DNA of 64,000 nucleotides from [Phialemoniopsis] sp. UDSM-2020 (Eukaryota > Ascomycota > Sordariomycetes > Thyridiales > Thyridiaceae), in contig JAEILZ010000005.1 of NCBI GenBank assembly GCA_018873225.1, forward strand, positions 3,162,001-3,226,000, given 5' to 3'. Shown here piece by piece: positions 24,501 through 36,000 of this stretch. The translations under genes and the position numbers were made by a program. The notes below the pieces were generated by a model. The model was not told the origin of the DNA. It saw nothing but the letters and a program-made list of their open reading frames with translations, and ran no database searches. Each line of letters starts with the position of its first letter. Position 1 is the first letter of the stretch.

Positions 24501-25374
24501 CCAAAGAGAAGTTTTGGCAACGGGACTGGGACGGTCTGGCCGAGGAGCTGTCACGGGGCACCGAGATTGTCCAGCATGCCGAGCATTCTCCAGCTTCCAA
24601 CACGGAATCAGCAGTCACGGAACCGTCAGACGAGTCCCGCACGAATTCCGTCTTCATGGAGTCCCCGCAGACGCAACAGACCCCACCACCAGCGGCAGCA
24701 GCACAACAGCAGCAACAGCAGCAGCAACAAGCACAGTCCTCGACTCGATCGACGTCAAGGCGTGAAAAGCATCTTCGGAAGGCAGCTTTCTACGCAGCCG
24801 ACTCGCTGTCCATGTCTGATAAGCTGGGCGTGACCTTTGCCGACTTCACAAGCCGTGAGCTACCGTTGCAGTCGGCCATGTGCGCATTTGACTGCGCACA
24901 AGTGCTCGCCGAGTGGATAGCCACCTTGCAGGATAGAGTCGGGCGATATCTGGGGATCCTGGGTCAGGACAATGTGGATTTGACGCAGGTGCCCGCGATC
25001 ATGCTCCTGGAGGAAGAGGACGTGAAGCTTCTCGGCAAGGTCGAGGAGGTATTGGGCACGGCCGAGATGAAGATGAATATGGAGCTGATGAGCGGGGGGT
25101 CCGAGATGAGTGCACCGATGCAGACAGGCGAGCATGTGGGCTTCGCCGCCAAGATCCTGCGCGTCACAGCTCACATGCTGGGGAAGGCAGCTGTCTGGCC
25201 GGGTAAGTGAAGTTGCTTTTCCCCTTTCCCTCCCACGGGGGTTCAATGAGCCCTGAAGGCGGCATGCTAACATTCGAGTTTCGTGCAGTCACTCATCTCA
25301 TGGCGGAATGTCTCGATAACCACGCGTGTCACATGGGAGCCAGAGCCCAAAGGTCGGTCGTGGCTTGTGACTGA
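21566..25374 (+). CDS. C2H2 zinc-finger transcription factor with fungal-specific TF domain, 3 exons
   Basis: Nuclear DNA-binding regulator of the Adr1/Rsf2/AmdX layout: two N-terminal C2H2 fingers plus a fungal_trans (middle homology) region. Exons 21566-21632, 21735-25202 and 25289-25374 give 1,206 residues. Intron 1 is 102 nt; intron 2 is 86 nt with a CTAAC branch. Finger 1 uses C46, C49, H62, H66; finger 2 uses C74, C77, H90, H95. They are joined by TKEKPFE, the canonical linker type. A basic stretch ([16 protein letters not shown]) follows. Residues about 130-540 are low-complexity and rich in Ser, Pro, Asn and His. The regulatory region runs from about 545 ([19 protein letters not shown]) to 1,170 and is interrupted by a Gln tract near 1,010. 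Retention of intron 2 would end the protein at VWPGK, losing 28 residues. The target genes are not deducible. Confidence 0.9.
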
Positions 25375-25868
25375 TCTGTTGTGTTGTGGTGTGTAATTGA
25401 AAACAGAGAGAAGAGGATTGGAAGAAAAATGAGAGCCAAATGCAAGATGATTAGGTGCTGGTATGGTGACTACTTACCATATGTTAAGATAGACGCCCTA
25501 TTTAATAGCAGTATCCTTGATTCACAATTCATTTGTAACGACGTTGATTGTGCATGACGGGCGGCGCATTTTCAGCTCCTCTGCCGTGCTGCCCTCCTGT
25601 AATCTGTCGTCTCGGAACAGGACAGTACCTATAAGTAGTAGCTGGTGTACCTACTCAGTCGGCGACTGACTCATGTGGGTGCCCTCCTAGCCCACCTGCA
25701 GCCTGACACGAATGGGTCCCCGGGGCCAGTCCTTGGCTAATTTAGGCCCCATCAATGATCCACCCATACATGGATCCTTCTTGAATTTCAATCGCCGACT
25801 CTGCCATTCCTCCAAACTTCATCTGACCTGTGAGCTTGCGAATTTCTCGCCGACCAAAGAAAAGGACA
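25375..25868. other. Intergenic spacer between the two transcription factors
   Basis: Holds the 3' end of the C2H2 gene and the promoter of the Zn2Cys6 gene, both on the plus strand. The Zn2Cys6 frame remains open upstream of 25,869 only through a GTG codon. Nothing else seen. Confidence 0.5.
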
Positions 25869-27683
25869 ATGGGTATCACGAGGGCTTCCAAAGACACGGG
25901 CCTGGCACCGCTTGCCTGCACTCAATGTCGCAGCCAGCATCTCAAATGCGACGGCCGGCCAACCTGCTCGCGTTGTGCACAGAATGGTACAAAATGCCAG
26001 TACATCCCTTCAAGACGTGGTGGCCGGAGGAAACCAGCAGCATCGTCATCTCGTCGCCCGCCCAGCGTTGATGAGTTCACGAGTAGCCCTGGGCCGGCAT
26101 CTACAAGTACCATCTTGTCGCCGCCGCGAGGCGCGCTCGATACTCGCCTCGACATCGCCGACGAACACGACGCGGCCACCCCAAGTGACTCGCTAGCACC
26201 ATTACCAGCGCCGGGCGACTGCTGGGACCATGACGACCGCTTGTTGCGCCTATTCTATGAGCACTTCCAAATCGCCCATCCCATCCTAGTGCCTAGCTGT
26301 CGCTATCATACCAGGAAGTACCCTGCCTTTCTGCGGCTGGTCATCCAATTCATCGGCTCACATTACGCTCCTACCACGTCGGCCAATAATGGCACCAGCC
26401 GACAGCTCAAAGACAGGGTCACCACTGCCTTGACATCTAGTCTGGACCGTTCGCCGTGCCTGGTGCAAGCCTGGCTTCTCTTCTCCATTGCTATGCACGC
26501 GCGCGGCGAGTGGCCAGAAGCTCGTGACGCTTTTGATCAAAGTCTGAACCTTGCACTCGATCTCGGCATGCATCGGCGGGCCTTTGCCGACTCGGTTCAG
26601 CCGCAAACCCCGGTCGAGATTGAGAGTATGAGGCGGACATGGTGGGAGCTCTACATTACGGATATCGCCATGGCCGTACCGCAGAGCGATCGAGTTATCC
26701 GATGCAGCAAAGTCATCTCGGAAGTTGGTCTCCCGTGCGACGAGTCACGGTACGCCAGCGAGGACGACCTTCTGGCGCCACCGCACAGGCTTTTGGACTT
26801 CAAGCACCGCGTCTTCGAGGCTGAGGAGACGGTCTTTTCTTCTTTCAGCTACCGCATCGAGGCTGCCACCATCTTGTGCCAGGTGCTCATCCTCAACCGC
26901 CTCAAGGACCCCCATCGAGATCAGCTCCAGGCGGTAGAGAATGCCCTTGTAAGCTGGGGGAACCACCTTCCCCAGAGCAAGATGGAGTTCATTGATGTGC
27001 TGGGCAACGTGGACGAGATGATGTTTCAGGCTCACACATTGACTGCCTACGGCGCCATGCTTCTCCATCTGCCGCGGAGCGATCTCTCGCCATTACTCCC
27101 TCTTCCCGACGACCATCTCTGGCCTCACATGCCGCGTTATCATGCTTCGCCGTCGAGGCGACTGATACACAGCATCAAAGCTATAGAGGCGTCTCGCAGG
27201 CTTTCCGACTACATCTCCGTCTGTCCAAATACCCTCAAGCATAGCCCTTTTCTATACTCGGCCATGGCATTGTGTGGCATGCTGCAGGTGGCCACGACAA
27301 AAACACACCCCGAAGACTGCCTGGAACACCACTACAACCGTGTCACGCTGATTCTGGGGTGCTTACGGAGCAGTAGACGGACATGGAAGCTGGCAGGTTT
27401 AGAGTATGAACGCGTTCGCGCGTGTGCTGTGGATCATATGAAGCGTGCCATCGAGAGCATGGCCACGGCCTCCCCAGCTGGAACGCTGGATGGTGGGCAT
27501 CCTGCTGCCTCCCTCGTCGGCGCAGGTCCTCCAGCCCAAGCCATGTCAACAGATCTCTCCTCGTCTACTCTCCTGCCTGGCGGTCAAGACCCTGTTCTTT
27601 CGGACATCATGCTCGGGTTCATCGATCCTACTTGCAATAATCCATCTTTTTTCAGCTCCTTTGCCGACTTTGAAGCTACTTAA
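25869..27683 (+). CDS. Zn2Cys6 transcription factor, 604 residues
   Basis: Fungal binuclear-cluster regulator. The ATG at 25869 is the first in frame and puts the zinc cluster 16 residues in. Cysteines C17, C20, C27, C33, C36 and C43 follow the C-x2-C-x6-C-x5-C-x2-C-x6-C pattern, with the basic segment RSQHLK between C20 and C27. After C43 a short basic linker (PSRRGGRRKP) and a Ser/Pro-rich stretch follow. The middle homology region spans about 115-480, including LALDLGMHRRAF and RRTWWELYITDIAMA. The C-terminus is acidic/Ser-rich. No intron is needed and length is typical. It lies downstream of the C2H2 gene on the same strand and 444 bases tail-to-tail from the GH5 endoglucanase gene. Neighbourhood hints at, but does not prove, a link with cellulase expression. 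Confidence 0.9.
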   Translation: MGITRASKDTGLAPLACTQCRSQHLKCDGRPTCSRCAQNGTKCQYIPSRRGGRRKPAASSSRRPPSVDEFTSSPGPASTSTILSPPRGALDTRLDIADEHDAATPSDSLAPLPAPGDCWDHDDRLLRLFYEHFQIAHPILVPSCRYHTRKYPAFLRLVIQFIGSHYAPTTSANNGTSRQLKDRVTTALTSSLDRSPCLVQAWLLFSIAMHARGEWPEARDAFDQSLNLALDLGMHRRAFADSVQPQTPVEIESMRRTWWELYITDIAMAVPQSDRVIRCSKVISEVGLPCDESRYASEDDLLAPPHRLLDFKHRVFEAEETVFSSFSYRIEAATILCQVLILNRLKDPHRDQLQAVENALVSWGNHLPQSKMEFIDVLGNVDEMMFQAHTLTAYGAMLLHLPRSDLSPLLPLPDDHLWPHMPRYHASPSRRLIHSIKAIEASRRLSDYISVCPNTLKHSPFLYSAMALCGMLQVATTKTHPEDCLEHHYNRVTLILGCLRSSRRTWKLAGLEYERVRACAVDHMKRAIESMATASPAGTLDGGHPAASLVGAGPPAQAMSTDLSSSTLLPGGQDPVLSDIMLGFIDPTCNNPSFFSSFADFEAT

Positions 27684-28127
27684 TCACTGGCAGACATTCA
27701 GTACCACTAGAGCGCTGGCGACATTGTATTGGTTCGAACGCAGGCGAAGGCCAACTCAAGGTTGTCCTTGCTCATCCGATCTTCGCTGGTATTCACGGAT
27801 CAAATGTACTACATAGGGAACAGGGTTGACAGACCACGTCAGATGATTGGCGGCGCTATGGCAAGCAAATGGTTCATGAATGAACCCAATATTGAGTGGA
27901 GAGTGGGCTACCTAAGAAGGCATGGCAGTGTCGTAATTGACTATTCCCGCACCATGCCCGTGGAAGTAAAGTGAAAGAAGAAAGGAGGCGTGTTAATTAG
28001 ACCAAACTCGTGGAGAACAAGGATGAGCAGGAAAGAAAAGAAACCATCAAGAGTCCTTGTCTCAAACCCACACGGGCCTCTCGGCGCGACAGCAAAATGC
28101 GGCCAGATAACTACCTGTCAAGACTCA
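27684..28127. other. Convergent spacer between Zn2Cys6 factor and GH5 gene
   Basis: The 444 bases between two convergent stop codons must contain both 3' UTRs. A short frame reading plus here has no domain. No other signal seen. Confidence 0.5.
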
Positions 28128-29551
28128 TCAAGGGGTATAAGTCTTGAGTAATGAGTTATAGTAGGTATAGCCTGTTCCGCTGGGCGGCTCGAAGCTGTAG
28201 ATGTAGTCTCCCCACCACGGACCACCAGCCCACCAGCAGGCACCAGTCCACACGTCGCTGTTCGCCTTGAGATGGTCGAGCATTCCCTTGATCGCCGTCT
28301 GACACTGCGTGTTGGCTCCCCCGGCAAACTCTCCCAGGATGCCAGTCTTGCCATTCTGACGCAGCCATGCGGTGGCGCCCACGATACGTTGTACGCCAAT
28401 GTCGGCAGAGACACAGGCATCCGAAGTGCCCGACCCGTCAGAGTCGAGATACTGGTGCATCTCGTAGACGAGCTTGTCCCTCGGGTCCTTCAGAGCGGCG
28501 AGATTGTTGTTGGTAACATTCCACGTCCACGCGCCAGACCACGAATTGCCCTCGACAAAAATGTACTGGCTCGCGGCACCTGCTCCACGGATGCCATCAA
28601 TGGCAGCTTGGTTGAGGTTGAAGACGAGCGTCTGATCCATGTCGTGATACTCATTGTTGGTGTCGAATATCACCTTGTCATTGGTCTTGTACGCCGATGC
28701 CAGATTTCCCCAGAACTTCTGGAAGGCAGCTGTATCAGTGATGATGTTGTCGTAGTAGCGGCCGAAGTTGTGAGGATCGAGCACGGCCCAGGCCCCTTTG
28801 CCGGTGATGAAATTGACAGTCTGTGTCAGGTTCTGCAGATAGGCTGTTGCGAGGGGATTCGTGAGTTTGTCGGGCACCATGCGCTCCATGGAAAAGGGTA
28901 TGCGAAAGATGTTATAGCCATCTGCGATCAAGGTCTTGTTCGTACATGTCGGTCAACTGGCTGCTGGCAAAAGACACAGCAAGGAGGCCACTCGCGTAAA
29001 TTACTCACAGAAAGACTAGACTCGGCAGGGAAGATGAAATGCTTGCCCCAGATGCCTGGGTAGTTGCCTTGCCCAAACTCGGCGCACGACTCGTCGACGC
29101 CAAACCATTTGAAGGATCCCGGGGACGTGGGCTGTGAAGTAGGTGCGGTGGTTGTTTTAGAGATGGTTGGCAGCACAGACGACCCCGAGGTCGTCGTAGG
29201 TCCTGCAGAGCCCGGGAGGCACTGGAAGTACCAGTCATTCATCTTGGTACACGTGCTTGGCGCGCCTGTCAGCTCTTGAGACAGATCATCGAAGGCATGA
29301 TGAGAGAGAGGATCGCGGTTAACCTTACTTTCCAGGTGAACAACAGGTAGCACCAGACCAACCGATGCCGCCACATTGAGCCCTAGCACGATATGAGTGA
29401 GCACGAGGCTATCCGAGTAGGTTGCCAGAGAAGCAAAGGTTGGCTCGAGAGTATCCCATTCTTACCAGGTTGAGCCGCAAGCCTGTCGCTCGTCGAAAGG
29501 CGCTGCCGTCGCAAGAGTGCCGAGAGCACCAGCAATGACAAGGAACTTCAT
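28128..29551 (-). CDS. GH5 (subfamily 5-like) endo-beta-1,4-glucanase with N-terminal CBM1, 4 exons
   Basis: Secreted cellulase. Proposed exons are 29551-29466, 29382-29329, 29255-29009 and 28934-28128, giving 397 residues, close to Trichoderma Cel5A in size and order. Signal peptide [18 protein letters not shown]. The CBM1 (about 29-60) is built from three exons: W, then [17 protein letters not shown], then [14 protein letters not shown]. The acceptor CCAAG before CACGTG is the only one nearby that keeps the frame and gives the correct cysteine spacing. A Pro/Thr/Ser linker (61-95) leads to the catalytic domain, which begins [14 protein letters not shown]. Intron 3 joins PAESSLS to [21 protein letters not shown]. 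The proton donor is Glu224 in DTNNEYHDM and the nucleophile Glu331 in [17 protein letters not shown], another typical motif, is present. Confidence 0.93.
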
Positions 29552-29665
29552 CTTGGAACACTAAGCTGTCGTTGCTGCTATTGTCGTTGCGTGTCTGTAT
29601 TCTCTACCGTGCCCAGTGCCTCGAACAGCCCGTGAACTGGGGTTGACCGAGGGTTCTCGCATGGC

Positions 29666-29673
29666 TTATAAAG
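29666..29673 (-). promoter_or_regulatory. TATA-like box of the GH5 gene
   Basis: Minus strand reads CTTTATAA, about 115-120 bases upstream of the ATG at 29551, a typical distance. Confidence 0.45.
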
Positions 29674-30514
29674 GGAAGGAGATGCACATAGGCCGACGGG
29701 ATGATCGGCAAACATGCCTTTGGCATCGATGTCATCCTCTCCTCCGTTGCTGCTGCCTCCGGCTGCCTTTCTGGACTTGATTGGGGTTAGATGACCGAGC
29801 TTCTCCTCTGGATACGACGCAACGTAAGAAGCTCTCGGAAGCACGGTGCACCTATCCAGGGTGTGACTTTGTAACCCGGAATCTGGTATCTCGGCCATGG
29901 CCGCAGGGATCCTGCGGTCTAAGCTTGTCTTCCGATGCAACGTGGGCGGATGCGCAATATCCGCAACACATCCTGGTAGAGAACGACGCCATGGCGCATC
30001 TGCGATCTTTATCCGCCAATGATAGGGGGCCTCACGATACTCTCGAAGAGCTCGTACAACTCTTGCTAGGCTCAAGGTGGTCAAGGGGACAAGCGAGAAG
30101 CCGGAGCGTCTCATGCCGGAGAACGCAAGCAATGGGGTGCAAGTCTGAATGCGGTACCGCGGAAGCAACGTGGTCACCATGTTTGCCGCTATACTTCTCT
30201 GGGGTCCGGAACTCGCGGGCCGGAGCAGAAGCACCATCAACAACAACAGACCGATACAGCAGTAGGGCTAGGTTCGGTGCCCCGGTGTTTGGAGATGCGT
30301 GGCATGGTCTTCGACGAGGAAAATCAGCTCAGGCTCTGTCTTTCACTTCATGTCATTACATCAAAGACGCACAGATGGTACTAGCACTCTCGAGGGACCA
30401 TGACATAAACGAGGAAGAATATTATTGCCGACACTCTCTTCTTTCAATACACAAGAATAGATACACACACACACACATCCGATCTGCGAGACGATGGCAT
30501 TTCGAGGCTTTGCT
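29674..30514. other. GH5 promoter and 3' flank of the RHHQGK-repeat gene
   Basis: No gene supported. A minus-strand frame of about 220 codons here starts at a non-ATG codon and resembles no domain. A short AC run (about 30,463-30,476) is present. Regulatory sites for the endoglucanase would lie in the left half. Confidence 0.45.
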
Positions 30515-31793
30515 TTAAGCCGTCGCTGGCTGCACGTTCGTAGTCGTAAAGGTGGCGCAGGTGGCGCCGTTGGGATCAACCGTCACCTGGGCGGCGCCAT
30601 CGTGGCCGCTGGCACAAGCACCGCTCGGGGCCTGCAGCTGACTGCCGGCGAAGCTCACCAGCTCAATGCCCGTGGCGGCGCAATCCTCTGCGCGGAAATG
30701 AGTGCCGTTGAAGCCCACGCACGCATCCACGCCGACCAGGTCGGGGCGGAAGCCCGCAGTGAAGGTTCGCTGGACGCGGAGCACATCCTGGCCGTTCAAT
30801 GTCGAAGGGGTCATCTGTCGATCAGCGGCAGTGTTGACACAGGCAGCATCAACGATCTCGCCTGGGATAATAATCAGCTCTGCTCTCTCAAGACGGCCGA
30901 CGCCGTTGGCTGCACTCACCATTGTTGCGGAAGGTCAGACACTCGTTCCCGGGCACGCCGTTCACCTCCTTGAGGACCAAGGTCTGGCCGGCGGCCGCAT
31001 TGCCACCGGTCGCACCGCCAGCCACAGCTCCGGCGGCTCCGCCAGCTGCTCCGCCAGCCACAGCTCCGGCGCCAGCTCCCGCTCCAGCACCAGTGCCCGC
31101 ATTGCCCTTACCCCGGGTCGCACCACCGTTGGTCGCTCCGGCCGCGCTGCCCTTGCCCTTGGTGGCATTGCCCTTGCCCTGCTGGTTGTTTGTCTTGCCC
31201 TGGTGGTGACGCTTGTCAAGCACATCATCCTCATCCTCGTCGTCATCCTCGAATTCTTCGTCATCGTCAACGTCATGATCCTCATCCAAGTCGTCCTCAA
31301 AGTCATCGACAGCACGAGCGGCAATGTCGGTGGCCTGGGCGACATCAGATGTGGTCGAAAGTGCTACTGCTGCAGTCGTCGAGGTGGCAGCGGTCTTGCC
31401 CTTGCCACGGTTCTTGCCGCGGTTCTTCTTGCCAGTGGCACCGCCGGCATTGGTCTTGCCTTGATGGTGACGGGCCACGACCGCAGCTGGATCGCTGGTG
31501 GCCTGGACGGCATCAGAAATGGCAGCACTCGTAGTCACTACCACGGCAGTGGTAGAGGCGGCGCCTTTACCCTTGCCGCGGTTCTTTCCCCGCTGGCCCT
31601 TGCCCTTTGTCGTCTTTCCCTGGTGGTGTCTGCCCTGGAGCAGGACATTGGATGCAGCCGGGACGTTGGTGACGGCAGTGGTTGACGAGATGGCCTTGGT
31701 CTTTTTGGGCTTGTTCTTGCCCTGGTGATGCCTGGGGGCAATGGCGACGGCCGAGACGGAGGCGGCAAGCACGAGGAGTTGAAGGAACTTCAT
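30515..31793 (-). CDS. Secreted low-complexity protein with four RHHQGK repeats and a Cys-containing C-terminal domain, 2 exons
   Basis: Exons 31793-30920 and 30861-30515, split by a 58-nt intron, give 406 residues. Signal peptide MKFLQLLVLAASVSAVA. Four exact RHHQGK copies are at residues 21-26, 55-60, 108-113 and 195-200. The second and third are each followed by a Lys/Arg/Gly block containing RGKNRGKGK and then a Thr/Ala/Val-rich spacer, so the N-half is a set of degenerate roughly 50-residue tandem units. Residues 162-193 are almost wholly Asp/Glu and end in KR just before the fourth copy. An Ala/Gly run (234-268) leads to a folded-looking C-terminal part from about 270 (NECLTFRNNGEIVDAACVN onward). 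It has six cysteines, enough for three disulfides. Similar fungal proteins are often called circumsporozoite-like from composition only. Function unknown; candidates are a wall- or metal-binding protein, a processed repeat precursor or an effector. Confidence 0.8.
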
Positions 31794-33082
31794 ATTGAAT
31801 GTTTAGTGAAAGGAGAACGGGGCTTGGTAATAAGGAGTGGGTGGTGCCTTGTATGCGTTGAAGGATAGAAAGTGGCGGCAGAGAATGAAAGAATGGTGGA
31901 CCGGCCACAAGAAGAAAGGATGCAAAGAAAAGCAAAAAGGTATTCGACCTGGAGACCTTGGAGTGAACGGATGGAGTGAAGCCTTCTTTTCTGTATCGAG
32001 GTGGCGTCCCAGGCGGCCGGTTTATATACAAACATATATATATATGTGTACGTGCGGATTTGCATATGATCTTCGATTCCCGCTGCCATGGCTACAGGCG
32101 AACCAGGGATCAGTGTCAATGATCGCCCCAGGATTGGTACTACGTCGCATCTTTGCATCTTCAGACGAACCATTCCTCGTAGCGACCTCATTTGGCAGCT
32201 ATTTTGGGGACGAACCTGGTTTGTTGGCATGTCCTCGACTGAAACCCAGCCCCTTGTCTCACGAATGCTGCTGCCAGGGACCTTGTTCGTGATGGGAGCG
32301 AGATGAAACCTCTGGCGCTAATGAGTTATTAACTAAGTTGGTTCCAGGCCCGCTCTCAAAGTCCTCCCTCTCCACCGGCCGGCCGTGCATGGTGGGTGAA
32401 CTTGAGCCATTGCGATCGATCAACCTTTTTTATACTCAGCACAGTTGTCCATCATCGAAGAGGCTTTCTTGACACTCTACCAGATATTTATGTTATTTCA
32501 AGCTAATCGTCCGAGACTGTGCGCGCGCACGCCTACCAGCCAAATCCAACTCCACTATCGACCGCGCGCGCCCCCGTGTGATCCTGGTAAAGATTGCTGA
32601 AAGATCCAGCTCTGACAATCCTGCACTGGCCGGCAAAAAAAGCCTATTTTGCACAGACTGGCCGTCACAGCGGAATCTCGCTTGACTGACTGACGTTACA
32701 TGTTTGTTTTGGTGTCTTGTTTCGCAGCCCAGCTGGCGTCTGCTGAAGAAGAGCGCCAAGCTGGGATCCCTTGGAAACCCCCTGTTTCAGAGAGGCTAGC
32801 CCTCATCATCTTTCCAGTCTAGCCGATTCTCCACGATCGGCCCCTTGGTGCTTTGACCCCCCCTCGATATGTCCTCAAGGCGAGAGTAACGAAATTGGAA
32901 ATGCAAACGACAGGCATGCAAGATCTAGGATAAAATGCAGTTTGCCAAGGGCGACGGCCACGTGGGAGAAGGGGCGAGTCCCCGTGGCATAAGTATCCAG
33001 AACCAGTGACGAACAGTATCACAGCAGCGGCGTGAAGTTCAAGCGTAATAAAGACAAATACATTCCTGATGCTCTCCTAAGC
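31794..33082. other. Intergenic region upstream of the RHHQGK-repeat gene
   Basis: Holds the promoter of the repeat-protein gene and the 3' end of the large minus-strand gene. An AT microsatellite lies at about 32,033-32,046. Short frames on both strands show no domain. Confidence 0.5.
32022..32029 (-). promoter_or_regulatory. TATA-like box of the RHHQGK-repeat gene
   Basis: Minus strand reads GTATATAA, about 230 bases upstream of the ATG at 31793. An adjacent AT microsatellite makes the exact position uncertain. Confidence 0.4.
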
Positions 33083-36000
33083 TCACCAGCTTGTCGGGGA
33101 CTCGTTATCCTCCAGAAACCAAACCTTGCGGTTCCTCCTGAAGCGTCGGAGTTTCTTCTCCGTCGTCCTCCCAAGATTACGAATATATTCTATCTTCGAC
33201 TCATTCCACTCTCTGATCATGTTTTTGGCGGTGAGGATGGTAGCCGCGTCCTGTGGGGGGTCGCCCTCGTAGACCAGGTGGCCAGCCAGTTCGACCTGCA
33301 AGTACTCTGCTAAGCCTGGTTTCTCGACGTTGAGTTTGTGGAGGGCCCCCAATTCAATCGAAATTGCCACCAGATGCTGCTTTGCTGTAATGAACTGGGC
33401 TTTCAGAAAGTCAAAGTGCTCGTGATAAGGTTCCCCAGTGCTGGCCATCCGGTGTACAATTTGTCTGATGTCCTCGACTAGACTAGACGACCCCTCCCCT
33501 TTCAGGTCAGGTTGAGGCTCAATCAAGACTGGCAGAAGCATCATCGATAGTCGCAGGCTATCTGGAAGCACCGCCGGTGTTCTCGCCGGATCTTGTTGCC
33601 AAGCCGCAGTGCGCTGGGTTTCGATATGGGCAATGATTCTCTGCAGGACGGGCAGAGTATTCTGCTGCCAATGGGCCTCGCTCTTTGCGTTCACAAACAG
33701 TGACTCGATGTGCGTCCCAGCGTCTCCGGCAGTCACAATAGCCTTGGCACCTTCAAATAGAAAGCGCTGAAGCATGTCGACCGTGACGCCGCCGGGTATC
33801 CTGGGGGCATGTGAAGTTTCGTCTTTGGAAAGCACTGAAGCAACTGTTCCTAGCCAGAGGCGAGCCCACTGAGGATGCCCAACTTGATCAATCCAATGTC
33901 TCGCAGCATTGAACTGGGAGTCCCAGTCCTGTCTCAGCTGACTGGTAATTGTAAGAATCGTCTTGGACGGATTCAAGTTCTCCAGCATGAGGACTTTGAG
34001 CATGTCCAATGCCGAAGCGGGCATCCAGACCCGCCACTTCGTAAGCATGTTGGCTAGTATCAAAGGGTCAACAGGCGAAGCAGGAAATGACTCTCCGGGA
34101 GGCAAGTGGAATCCACGGGTTCTCCAAAACAGAGCCATCCACCTGGCGTTGTTGGCCACGGATACCTCCATGACCCGCACCAACAAGTGCGCGGACTTGG
34201 ATTGTATGTCCAAGTCATTGTCAATTGCAGCCATATTGTGCAACAGCTTGTAAAGGACTGGTCGGTCTCCAGTACGGTACGCCCAGCTCACCTCGGGCAG
34301 CTCACCTGCTGCCTCAGCGGACACCCAGTCAGCTTCTGACAAGACTCGGCGTTCGTCGAGGGATGCAGCTATGGGGAGCGCATGCTGCTCAAGCTGCGCT
34401 AGGACTTGAGCCTTCAATGAGGACGGGGATCCAGCCGAGGGCATCAACAGGTTGATGAGGCTCTCAACAATGCTGACGCGAACGTCGATATGCGAGGTAT
34501 TGCTGAGAAGGCCATCCAATATCCTGCAGGATTGACTACTGTCGATGAACGGTACATTGCCGACTAAATGGGCCAGCATCTTGACGGTGGTCACTTTGAC
34601 ACTTGACAGTCGCGGCTTGTCCTCGGCTTCATCTCGGTCTACGCTCTGCAGCGCAATTCCCTGCTGCCTGAGTTTCTCCTGGATAGAGTGTGATAGATTG
34701 TCGAGGAGATGGCTGGCTGCCGCAGCCGGAAGGGCCGAGAGAAATCCTTGATTAAGGAGGATTCGGTGCCACGCACTGTCTTCCTGCCTCCCAAGGACTA
34801 CCTCTGCGATTAGCGGACTCGCGAGCCAGGGTTGGTCACTACGACTCAGCATCTTGATTATCTTCATAGTGACGTGAATATCGTCCCTCTCTCGCTGAAT
34901 GCCGTCCCCTAGTCTACCAAGTAGTGACTTGCCCAGGTCCAAAAGCAGGGGTGCAGGGACAAACTCTTGTAATCTGGCGAGTGCAGCAGTTGCCTTGACT
35001 AGACCCGCTGCCTTGTCCTGTTTCTCCATGAAGTCATGGTCAAGGAACAGCGCAGGGAAGCGAGGATCCTTGGCCGAGGGGTATGGCTGCATGACCAGGG
35101 ACGCATTGGAACCGAGCCTTGCGTTGATGTAGAGAATGGCAGCGAGCGCAATACTATCCAGATGAGCGTAAGCCCTCCTCTTGGGAAACAAGTTCAGGTC
35201 CCAGATTTGAACGTCATTGTCGAGGTTACTGGGACCTTGTGGCGGACACTCCAAGCAGCTGTCGTATGTGACTAAACTAGACCCAGCTACAAGCATGCAG
35301 TCGAAGAGAGTGCCTACATGCTGTTGTTTAGCGGCGCCCAGGTGCACTATTAGATCCGTTTCAGGATTCCATTCCACAACGGTTGAAGCCTGATTGACCC
35401 TCGGCATCATGGGCATCGACGGTTGCACCGCAGCCCGCATTTTACTGCTCAGACGGCCAAGAACAGAACTCTCAAAGATACCGTACCAAAAGAGCGAGAC
35501 TTGTCTCCTGGTTGCACCGGTTGCCCAGTTGGCGGCGAGATGGCCAGTCGCATGCTCCCAGGCATGCATTGAACGACTCGAGCTCTCCTCCTCTCGACCA
35601 TGATGATTAACGTAGTACTTGAGGGCTGCTGTATAGGAGTCGACAAACACCCCAATGGCATCCCCGACCTCCCTCAGCTCCCCAAGTGGCTTCAGCACTT
35701 TACTCGGTTCACAGAAGACGACTTGTTCAGCCCGCGATAGAACATAAGGGAGGTCATATGCGAGGACATCTCCTGAGCATCCCTTCACCCGCAAGGATGT
35801 GCACAGGTGTTGTATCGCCAGACCCCGTGGCAACACCTGCGGCAAATCCAGAACCTCTGGGCAGACCGTGGGCCGATATCGCACCCACAACTCGTTCCGC
35901 GCCTGCGCGAGGCTGTCGAGGAATTTCCACACGTGCGGCTTGAGGTCGTTGAGGGCTACGGTCAAGTCTCGGACTAACCCAAGGGGGTCTGGAGCACGTA

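Noticed and set aside
29578..30246. Minus-strand frame of about 220 codons upstream of GH5
   Set aside because: Starts at a non-ATG codon, overlaps the GH5 promoter and its TATA-like box, and shows no protein family pattern.
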